Shown in pieces: positions 17,240-23,875 of a DNA stretch of 64,000 nt. The position numbers and the translations under genes are program-made. The DNA is from Melioribacteraceae bacterium. Its GTDB lineage: Bacteria > Bacteroidota > Ignavibacteria > Ignavibacteriales > Melioribacteraceae. The stretch covers positions 496,001 to 560,000 of the forward strand of contig DAOSDY010000001.1 of the NCBI GenBank assembly GCA_035362835.1. Direction: 5' to 3'. Numbering within the stretch: position 1 is the first letter of the stretch; each line of letters begins with the position of its first letter. Under the pieces are notes generated by a model. It made no database searches. It was given only the letters and a program-made list of their open reading frames with translations, and had not been told where the DNA came from.

Positions 17240-20107
17240 TTACAGTCTCATCTCAAGACCAATTCTGAAATAACGCGGCATATTTCTATAAATTGTTTGT
17301 TCCATACTCACTTTGTATCTGTTAGCATAATAGTCTTCTCTTCCGCCGCTTTCTTTCCAATCGTACCAGACCAGACTTTCCCTTTCGCCGTTTTTATATC
17401 TCTTAAGCAGATTCAGTTCACTATTGTCGTCGAATACAGCTGAATTGAAAACTTTCTGATTCAGAATGTTAAATCCTTCAAGATAGATCATATATGTTAC
17501 GTCTGCAATTTTGAAAGCCTTCTGAACTCTGATTCTAAGATCAAATTCATCCGGCATTCTCTTGTTGTAAATAAGTCCGAGAAAATGATCGTCATCGGTA
17601 TAAGGCTGACCGGACTGGAATCTGAGGGTTGCAGAAAAATTCATATGCCCGAACAAATGAGTGCCGAATATTTCGGGACCTTCATCTTTATCTGTACTGT
17701 AGCTAATATTGGCAACAAATCTGTGAGTTCTGTCGTAATCCATTAAAATATCTTTTGGACTTCTCTCCGTCTGTCTTTTAGCATCTTCGTAAACTTCAAC
17801 TATATTTTGGTCACCTGGATCTGATGCTTTGCCTGTGGAAATCTGATAATTATAATTAAGGTAAGTTTTGAATTTACTGTCCATTTTTTCAAGATTGACG
17901 TGAAAACCTCTGATATTTGCATAGTCGAGATTACCATATCCCACATAGAAATCTCCGGTGTTGCTAAAGAACGCAGCTTCATGCACTAGATCTTTAACAT
18001 CCTTGTAATAAGCACTTACATCGAGAGTAATTCCAAATGGCAATCCTTGAACTATACCAACATCATATGCATTAGTTCTTTCGGGTTTCAAAGTTGGATT
18101 ACCTATTCTGTTGAATTCAGTTTCAGAAATCCACGTTGTATAATAAATCCTGTTGAAACTCGGGCGCTGAACGAAAGCACCGTAGTTTAGATGAAAGACA
18201 GAATTCTCGGAAATCGGGAAGGAAACACCAAGACGAGGTGAAAGATGGCCAATGAGTTTTGTGTTTTCTGTTTCTCCTCCGATTCTTGGTCTGAATTGAT
18301 CAACAAAGTAGTCAGTATTGAAATTATAGAAGTCGTACCGCAAACCGAAATTGGCAACCATTCCTTCAAATTCCATTTTATCCTGCAAGAAAATTCCTCC
18401 TTCAAACGGGTAAGCTGTAAAACTAAGAACTGATTTTTCAGTAAATGATTTAAGGTTGGATTCTCTGTATGCATTCAAATAATAGCTGGATAACTGAACA
18501 CCGGCTTTTATCATATTACCCTTATCAAGCTGGCTGGTAAAGCTGCCAATGAAACTATAGGTCGTACTTTTTTCGTATCCCCGGTTAAGCTCCATGTTAT
18601 TTGCAGTTCCGAATGGAGTATTTCTAAATCTACCCACATAACTTGTCTGCATGCCTCCGATTCTTTCTCCATTGGCAGCATCATTTCTATATTTATCGGG
18701 ATCAAGATATTCTGGGTTTTCATCTTCGTAAGTACTAAGTACTTTAATACTTACATTGAAAAAGCTGGAATTGCTGAGAACCCCATTATAATCGATTCCG
18801 TATAATTTGGAATTTTGAGTTTCTTTGGGTACTGCAAATATTCTGTCAAACCAGGTGTCAGGATCATCGTCTACATTATTTCTATATCTGTCGTTGAAAG
18901 AAAAAGATAATGTAATTTTATTATTCTTATCGATATTTGTCGTCAAATTGCTTAGCCATTGACGGGTTCTGTCCTGAACAGGAGTGGGAACAATAGGAGT
19001 TTCATCCTCCTGTCTGGCAGCAACAAATATCTTAATATTATCTGAGACTGGTCCGCCAGTAGAAATATCTATTCTGTTTGTAATCGGTATAAGATATTCA
19101 AGACCAATATCCCTGGCCATCATAATCCAGTCTTTCATTGCGAATGTAGCAAGCCGAAGGCTATCGGCATGGCTTGCAATATATCCATCGGGCCAAAAGT
19201 TGAAAAAATCTTTAAACATGGCATCGCTTGTTGAAAGCTGTGGGTCCTGGTTTTTGAGCCATTCGTATGCATTACTGAGTTTATCCCACATAGGCATATA
19301 ATCGGTAGAAAATGGATTGCCGCCCCATGTTTTGTAGTGAGGAAGCTCTAATGAATAAGCGAGTCGCGTCTGCCAGATATCACCGCCTTCCTTAGGAACC
19401 ATATTAACAACACCGGATTGAGCGTTACCGTATTCTGCGCTAAATCCGCTGGTAAAAACTTCGACCTGCTGAATACCTGTTACGATTGGTGAAAATGCCT
19501 TGCTGGCACTAATAGGATTATTGATAGAGGCTCCTCCAAGCAGGTAGAGAGATTCACCTTCTCGGCCGCCTCGAAAATGATCGTCAACAACATCGGCCTG
19601 TAACGCAATAATGTCTTCCACATTATTTACACCGGCGATGCTCTCAATTTCGTTAATATTGAAGACCTGTTTAGTAGAGGTTCTATCTACTTCAATTTTA
19701 GGAGCCCTGAAAGCGGTAATTACAACTTCCTGACTCTGGAATTCCTTCGGTTCAAGTGCAAAATCAACAACAGTAGTCTTATCAACATATACAAGCACCT
19801 GAGTTTTAATAGATTTGCCGTAACCAATAAAACTTACAGTCAAACTGTAAGAACCGGGCCGGACATTTAGGATATAATAATATCCGTCAAAGTCACTTGC
19901 AGTACCTATCGTCTGTTGTAAAGGGATTTCGACACCATTTTCCCATGAAGCAGTAATAAGTATGTTTGCTGAAGGAAGCGGTTCACCGGTTTTCGCATCT
20001 GTGATTCTACCGGAAATCTTGCCAGTTTCACCGGCAAATAGGTTTGAGAAAAGAAATAAGAATACTGCGAAGGTTATTAGTTTAGGCATAATGCCTTTTT
20101 TTACCAT
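17240..20107 (-). CDS. TonB-dependent receptor with CarboxypepD_reg domain
   Basis: 955 residues. Signal peptide ends LFAGE; residues about 28-115 form a CarboxypepD_reg-like domain (GKISGRITDAKTGEPLPSAN); a plug domain follows (YLLGGASINNPIS, QQVEVFTSGFSAEYGNAQSGVVN), then a 22-strand-type barrel ending RYFRIGLEMRL. GGAGGA 5 bases upstream sets the start. It would import glycan fragments across the outer membrane using TonB energy. It heads the minus-strand locus and is divergent from the membrane-anchored regulator at 20404, which probably controls it. No SusD gene follows; a sorting-domain surface protein does. Confidence 0.92.
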   Translation of the reverse strand: MVKKGIMPKLITFAVFLFLFSNLFAGETGKISGRITDAKTGEPLPSANILITASWENGVEIPLQQTIGTASDFDGYYYILNVRPGSYSLTVSFIGYGKSIKTQVLVYVDKTTVVDFALEPKEFQSQEVVITAFRAPKIEVDRTSTKQVFNINEIESIAGVNNVEDIIALQADVVDDHFRGGREGESLYLLGGASINNPISASKAFSPIVTGIQQVEVFTSGFSAEYGNAQSGVVNMVPKEGGDIWQTRLAYSLELPHYKTWGGNPFSTDYMPMWDKLSNAYEWLKNQDPQLSTSDAMFKDFFNFWPDGYIASHADSLRLATFAMKDWIMMARDIGLEYLIPITNRIDISTGGPVSDNIKIFVAARQEDETPIVPTPVQDRTRQWLSNLTTNIDKNNKITLSFSFNDRYRNNVDDDPDTWFDRIFAVPKETQNSKLYGIDYNGVLSNSSFFNVSIKVLSTYEDENPEYLDPDKYRNDAANGERIGGMQTSYVGRFRNTPFGTANNMELNRGYEKSTTYSFIGSFTSQLDKGNMIKAGVQLSSYYLNAYRESNLKSFTEKSVLSFTAYPFEGGIFLQDKMEFEGMVANFGLRYDFYNFNTDYFVDQFRPRIGGETENTKLIGHLSPRLGVSFPISENSVFHLNYGAFVQRPSFNRIYYTTWISETEFNRIGNPTLKPERTNAYDVGIVQGLPFGITLDVSAYYKDVKDLVHEAAFFSNTGDFYVGYGNLDYANIRGFHVNLEKMDSKFKTYLNYNYQISTGKASDPGDQNIVEVYEDAKRQTERSPKDILMDYDRTHRFVANISYSTDKDEGPEIFGTHLFGHMNFSATLRFQSGQPYTDDDHFLGLIYNKRMPDEFDLRIRVQKAFKIADVTYMIYLEGFNILNQKVFNSAVFDDNSELNLLKRYKNGERESLVWYDWKESGGREDYYANRYKVSMEQTIYRNMPRYFRIGLEMRL

Positions 20108-20403
20108 TTAATCCTCCACCATTTTTTGATCTTTTATACTGTAATAATACCTTGTGGTCTTTTGAAAAATTATAAAAATCTTTACTGGTAAAAAATTTTT
20201 CATAATTATCTCTGAACTGAAACCAATATAGATAAGGAATACTATTCAAACAAGATAATGACGGCTTAATTCAAGCTACGAACATGCTAATTGCTTAAGA
20301 AAATATTCGAAAAAACTACTTTTTACCCTACTTTGAAAGCTATGATTTATTAAAAAAAATATTAACTTTACCGGCGAATTTAATAATATGTAAGTGCGCT
20401 CTT
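20108..20403. promoter_or_regulatory. divergent control region
   Basis: An AT-rich gap between the TonB receptor operon (minus) and the membrane-anchored regulator (plus) must hold both promoters. On the minus strand TATCTTGTTTG near 20253-20263 resembles, but does not match, the TAnnTTTG element. No clear operator palindrome was found. Confidence 0.4.
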
Positions 20404-21654
20404 ATGATCCATGAATCCGAAAAAGAAGTTGTTCTTAATCAGATACTCAATAGTCCCGAGTTTCACGAATCGAAAAGACACCGAGACCTCTTAAAGTTTC
20501 TTGTTCAGGAATCATTTAAATCTGAACCACTAAAAGAAACTACAATAGCCCATGAATTTTTTGCAAAAGATTCCAGTTTCGACCCTACAAAAGATACATC
20601 TGTAAGAGCATATATCAGTGCTTTAAGAAGAAAGCTTGAGCACTATTACTTAACAACCCAGGATGTTTATTTATATAAATTGGAAATTCCTAAGGGTCAG
20701 TACCACGTACAGTTTACAAAAGTAGGTTTTAAAGATAAGAAACGCTTCAAAATACCGGCATCTGTATTTATTTCGGCAATTCTGATAATGTTGGTTATTA
20801 TTTTTATTCAGTGGATTTATCTGCCGAAAGAAAATGCAACAGTTCCCAGCACATACAAAATCCCAAATCCAATATGGGAAGATATTCTTCGCGGGAACGA
20901 ACATCCAATAATGCTTGTCTTTGGGGATTATGTTTTCTTATCAGAAAAGGAGTCCGATTCCAACAGAGAGATATTCATTAGAGATCCCGCCATAAATTCA
21001 GAAAACGATTTTAGAAGATTTATAAAAGATAACCCTGATTATTTAAATAAATATTCATTACTTAATTTTACCTACCTGCGACAAAGCGCATACCTGGGTA
21101 TGGCCGAAATTATTCCGACATTACTTTCGTTTAAGAAGAAAATTGAGTTGAAATCAGCATCCCAATTGAAGTGGCAGGATTTCGAGACTCATAACATAAT
21201 TTTTATCGGACCATTAAAAACTCTGCACATCTTAAATTCCACGTTAAAACAGACAACTATTAAATTTAACATCTACCCTCCTGATCTGTTTATAGTAAAT
21301 GAGAAAGGAGATACTATTTCGAATTACCAATTAAGATATTTGCGGGGCGGAAATTACCAGAAGGATTACGGAACACTAATAAAGCTTGAAGGCCCAAATA
21401 AAAACAAGATACTAATACTTGCCGGATTTGGAGAAGCAGGAGTAATGGATGCCGTTAAACTGTCGATAGACCCTCAACTGATATCTAAAATTGGTAAGTA
21501 TGAAAAATTAACTTCCAAGGATTCCATTTTCAACTTTGAGCTAGTGACTGAACTTGAAGGTGTGGACCAAACTGTATTCCATTCAGTAGTAAAATATTTC
21601 AATCTTATTAAATCGTCCATTGATATTAAAAAAGAAATTACATCTTCAAAATAG
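20404..21654 (+). CDS. membrane-anchored winged-helix regulator with extracytoplasmic domain
   Basis: 416 residues. The N-terminal 100 residues (KRHRDLLKFLVQ, FFAKDSSFDPTKDTSVRAY, ALRRKLEHYY, LEIPKGQYHVQF) match the DNA-binding-like domain found at the front of many Acidobacteria/Bacteroidota one-component proteins. A single transmembrane helix lies at about 117-140 (VFISAILIMLVIIFIQWIYL). The C-terminal 275 residues would face the periplasm; I recognise no known sensor domain. The layout suggests a one-component regulator that senses a periplasmic ligand and acts from the membrane. It is divergent from the glycan locus ending at 20107, so that locus is its likely target. Function is inferred. 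Confidence 0.75.
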   Translation: MIHESEKEVVLNQILNSPEFHESKRHRDLLKFLVQESFKSEPLKETTIAHEFFAKDSSFDPTKDTSVRAYISALRRKLEHYYLTTQDVYLYKLEIPKGQYHVQFTKVGFKDKKRFKIPASVFISAILIMLVIIFIQWIYLPKENATVPSTYKIPNPIWEDILRGNEHPIMLVFGDYVFLSEKESDSNREIFIRDPAINSENDFRRFIKDNPDYLNKYSLLNFTYLRQSAYLGMAEIIPTLLSFKKKIELKSASQLKWQDFETHNIIFIGPLKTLHILNSTLKQTTIKFNIYPPDLFIVNEKGDTISNYQLRYLRGGNYQKDYGTLIKLEGPNKNKILILAGFGEAGVMDAVKLSIDPQLISKIGKYEKLTSKDSIFNFELVTELEGVDQTVFHSVVKYFNLIKSSIDIKKEITSSK

Positions 21655-21860
21655 TTTTTACTATTAATAATAGATTGATTGTTTTGTTTCTATTCTTAGT
21701 TGAAAAAGTGAGCGAGAAGCTAAAACAAATAATGCCCGTACCGCCACTAGTTACTCCTTTAAATTAGCGTGATTGTAGACAGACTTCGATCTCTTAAAAT
21801 AACAGACCATGAATTTCTCTGGAATATCAATAGTTTTGCGTATCTATCTTCCATAGGCGG

Positions 21861-21877
21861 GGAGAGTCAAGGATTCG
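21861..21877 (-). repeat. tRNA-Ser 3'-end relic (att-like)
   Basis: Reads GGAGAGTCAAGGATTCG on the plus strand. It matches 16 of 17 bases of the 3' end of the intact tRNA-Ser gene (23346-23362), in the same orientation. The match covers from the T-loop to the end of the acceptor stem, the stretch that tyrosine integrases normally use as an att core. Confidence 0.55.
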
Positions 21878-21942
21878 TTGCATTCTTTAATTTTTATTTG
21901 TTTTTAGTTCGTATTAGCAGTTTTTGGAGAGTTATGTCCTAA

Positions 21943-21959
21943 AAGTGTCCCACATTTTT
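21943..21959. repeat. 17-bp direct repeat, copy 1 (flanks M23 gene)
   Basis: AAGTGTCCCACATTTTT, 16 of 17 identical to the copy at 23279-23295. The two copies bracket the M23 peptidase gene. The preceding TGTCCTAA context resembles the end of an insertion sequence. Confidence 0.55.
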
Positions 21960-21979
21960 GAAGCTTTATTATATCAGAA

Positions 21980-22016
21980 ATCCCAGAATTTGTTTTTTGG
22001 AATCTGATTCTGGGAT
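21980..22016 (-). terminator. hairpin after the M23 gene
   Basis: ATCCCAGAAT pairs with ATTCTGGGAT (10 bp) around a 17-base loop. On the minus strand it lies 13 bases past the stop codon of the M23 gene and is followed by TTTCTGATATAAT. Likely a weak terminator. Confidence 0.5.
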
Positions 22017-22029
22017 AAAGTTTCATTAT

Positions 22030-23193
22030 TCATTTAAGATTATATACGCCCCAATTTTCCACTATTTCATTCTTACACTCTATAGGTAATGGCAGAGTAG
22101 TATAAGTACCGCCAGCTTTTCCAACAGAACCAGTCTTTTCTAATGAATCTATATAATATGGAAGTCCTTCAGAAATATAGTATGGATAATCTGAATGTAA
22201 ACCAAAATGAAGATGAGGTGCATAAGAAGCCCCGGAATTTCCTACTTTACCAATAAGCGTTCCCCGATCAATTATTTGGCCGGCTTTTACTGTTATGCTG
22301 TTCGGAATTAAATGGGCATATACGGCATATCCTCCGGCAATAAACATTACTACACTATTACCTTCACCATTAAATAAATTCAAATCGCTTGAAACGGTTC
22401 CTACTGGTGCTTGATCTGGCATCCCATCTTTTACCGAGACTACCTGTCCATCCGCAACAGCATAAACATTTTGTCCATACACATACCAGTTTGAACAGAT
22501 TTTACTATCTCCGCTATATGCATTTCCGGCAGCATCAATTTTATTCCAATCGACAGAGAAACGTGTTGGAGCTGTTGTTCTACCTTTATATGTAATTTGA
22601 GATTTGGGATGATGATTATCAAATAATATTGTTGTTCTTCCCGAAACATATCTTTCTCCTCTTAGAGGAGGAGAAATTATTGGAATGGATTTTTTAAGAA
22701 CCTCTGTTTCTTTTCCTTCAATAATTTTCTCGATATTTCCTTTAATCAGAACCAGCCTGTTTATTATTTTTTTGGGAACGGCAGTTGGATCCATCGCCAG
22801 TCCTACGCTAAACCGATAAGTAACATGTTGACTCTCTCCAGGATAATAATAAAAATCATCGGGTATACTCTCCTGTGTGGGTTTGTGTATGAGTAAATAT
22901 TTGTTTGTATCCTTAATACTGCAAAGCATAGATTTGTTGGCGGCATCAAAGACCTGGAAATCTTTGAGATCATATCCATCCTTTTTAAAATTGGAAATCT
23001 CCACACTATACAGAAGATTTACTTTACCATTAGTAGATTTAACTTCCTGGGGTTGGTAGGTTACTTTTAGCTCAAAATTAGTATCTTCAGGGGTTGTTAA
23101 GAGATCATCCTTTTCGGAACAGAAAGAAAACACTGATATTATTGAAATCCAGGAAATAAAAAATAAAACTGAATACAATTTTGAAGTTTTCAT
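22030..23193 (-). CDS. M23-family peptidase-like lipoprotein
   Basis: 387 residues from ATG 23193. The longer frame from 23247 only adds a hydrophilic leader in front of a normal lipoprotein signal, MKTSKLYSVLF...VFSFC, with the lipobox Cys at about residue 25. The C-terminal half is an M23/LytM domain with YAHL and PHLHFG, giving the late zinc and catalytic histidines. The first metal-ligand motif (HxxxD) reads RFSVD here, so the His is replaced by Arg, as also seen in Q/R-type M23 relatives; activity on peptidoglycan is therefore uncertain. It lies alone between tRNA-Ser scars and 17-bp direct repeats, and has no functional link to its neighbours. Confidence 0.8.
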   Translation of the reverse strand: MKTSKLYSVLFFISWISIISVFSFCSEKDDLLTTPEDTNFELKVTYQPQEVKSTNGKVNLLYSVEISNFKKDGYDLKDFQVFDAANKSMLCSIKDTNKYLLIHKPTQESIPDDFYYYPGESQHVTYRFSVGLAMDPTAVPKKIINRLVLIKGNIEKIIEGKETEVLKKSIPIISPPLRGERYVSGRTTILFDNHHPKSQITYKGRTTAPTRFSVDWNKIDAAGNAYSGDSKICSNWYVYGQNVYAVADGQVVSVKDGMPDQAPVGTVSSDLNLFNGEGNSVVMFIAGGYAVYAHLIPNSITVKAGQIIDRGTLIGKVGNSGASYAPHLHFGLHSDYPYYISEGLPYYIDSLEKTGSVGKAGGTYTTLPLPIECKNEIVENWGVYNLK

Positions 23194-23278
23194 TTGTTGT
23201 ATTCCGCTATCTAAATATTTGTCTGATTCTATTAAAGTAATGTTCACTATTATTAAACAATTTAATAATAATAGCTAT

Positions 23279-23295
23279 AAGTGTCCCATATTTTT
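23279..23295. repeat. 17-bp direct repeat, copy 2
   Basis: AAGTGTCCCATATTTTT, one mismatch from the copy at 21943-21959, same orientation, in front of the M23 gene. Confidence 0.55.
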
Positions 23296-23344
23296 TTCGG
23301 CATTTTTACAAACAAAAAAGTCCCGATTTCTCGAGACTTCTCAG

Positions 23345-23431
23345 CGGAGAGTCAGGGATTCGAACCCCGGATAGGCTTGCACCTATAACGGTTTTCAAGA
23401 CCGCCGCATTCAACCACTCTGCCAACTCTCC
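23345..23431 (-). tRNA. tRNA-Ser(UGA)
   Basis: An 87-nt tRNA on the minus strand. It has a GGAGAGU acceptor arm closed by ACUCUCC with discriminator G at 23345, a D-arm with GGCAGAGUGGUUGAAUGC, an anticodon loop CUUGAAA with anticodon UGA (23395-23397), a long class II variable arm (UAGGUGCAAGCCUA), and GGUUCGAAUCC in the T-arm. The CCA end is not encoded (GCTGA follows). The first 22 bases overlap the end of the GIY-YIG gene. Confidence 0.96.
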
Positions 23432-23670
23432 AGTTTTAATAATTGCTTAAATTTTATTCCGCTCTTATATGATTTTATTTCCAGTTCTCTTTTATATGCT
23501 TCAGATCTCGTTAAATAAGTTTCTGTGTAAATGATCGACCAGGGAATATAAGTTTTTGTTGATTTTGTTCTTCCCGAGTTATGTTCGTTTAACCTATTTT
23601 GCAAATCTGAAGTGTGACCAATATAAAACCTTTCTTTTACTAAACTTTTTAAAACATATACGTAATACAT
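23410..23670 (-). CDS. GIY-YIG nuclease-domain protein (YhbQ/UPF0213-like), stop codon inside tRNA-Ser
   Basis: 86 residues from ATG 23670: MYYVYVLKS (the GIY strand), RFYIGHT (YIG strand), LQNRLNEHNSG, an Arg/Tyr-rich middle, and KRELEIKSYKSG before the end, all as in small stand-alone GIY-YIG proteins. The family body ends at about residue 79 (FKQLLK). The last seven codons and the TGA stop are the first 22 bases of the intact tRNA-Ser gene. Upstream of the ATG lies a broken tRNA-Ser 5' half, and an in-frame start there (23733) would translate relic sequence, so I reject it. The gene looks inserted into a tRNA-Ser with duplication of the tRNA front half. A mobile or homing role is inferred. 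Confidence 0.75.
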   Translation of the reverse strand: MYYVYVLKSLVKERFYIGHTSDLQNRLNEHNSGRTKSTKTYIPWSIIYTETYLTRSEAYKRELEIKSYKSGIKFKQLLKLESWQSG

Positions 23671-23739
23671 CTCAAGACCGCCGCATTTCCCGCTTAGCGG
23701 GATCTCGCTTTGCGATGACAACCACTCTGCCAACTCTCC
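23671..23739 (-). pseudogene. tRNA-Ser 5'-half relic with 31-bp twin-hairpin insert
   Basis: Read on the minus strand from 23739, the sequence equals the intact tRNA-Ser from its first base to GGUUG, is interrupted by 31 bases (23688-23718), then continues with AATGCGGCGGTCTTGA up to the anticodon and stops. The insert folds as two adjacent small hairpins, TCGC-AAA-GCGA and TCCCGC-TAA-GCGGGA. This is a broken partial copy of the gene at 23345-23431. Confidence 0.8.
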
Positions 23740-23839
23740 ATAAAAGAAACCTACAAAAAGCGGTTACAAGAATACAAAAATTCCTAAATATTCTCCATGC
23801 CCGTTCTACTTTTCCTCAGTTCTTTCAGGCCAAATAAAT

Positions 23840-23847
23840 ATATTTGA
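23840..23847 (+). promoter_or_regulatory. possible -7 element before the GH13 gene
   Basis: TATATTTG matches the Bacteroidetes TAnnTTTG -7 consensus 29 bases before the GH13 start. No TTG was found at the matching -33 distance, so support is weak. Confidence 0.3.
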
Positions 23848-23875
23848 GACATTATTTAACCCTTCTGAGGCTAAA

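Larger units (their letters stand above)
21655..22029. other. non-coding scar region
   Basis: 375 bases between the regulator and the M23 gene with no convincing gene. It holds a tRNA-Ser 3'-end relic (21861-21877), an insertion-sequence-end-like stretch (TGTCCTAAAAGTGTCCCACA, 21935-21954) and a hairpin (21980-22016). A 57-codon GTG frame at 21769-21942 runs through the relic and resembles nothing known. The region looks like the remains of past integrations. Confidence 0.5.

Noticed and set aside
21769..21942. 57-codon GTG frame across the tRNA-Ser 3' relic
   Set aside because: No ribosome site, no recognisable domain, and it reads through the relic; probably chance.
23671..23733. Longer GIY-YIG protein starting at 23733
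   Set aside because: The extra 21 residues are translated tRNA relic and hairpin sequence; the family starts at MYYVYVLKS.
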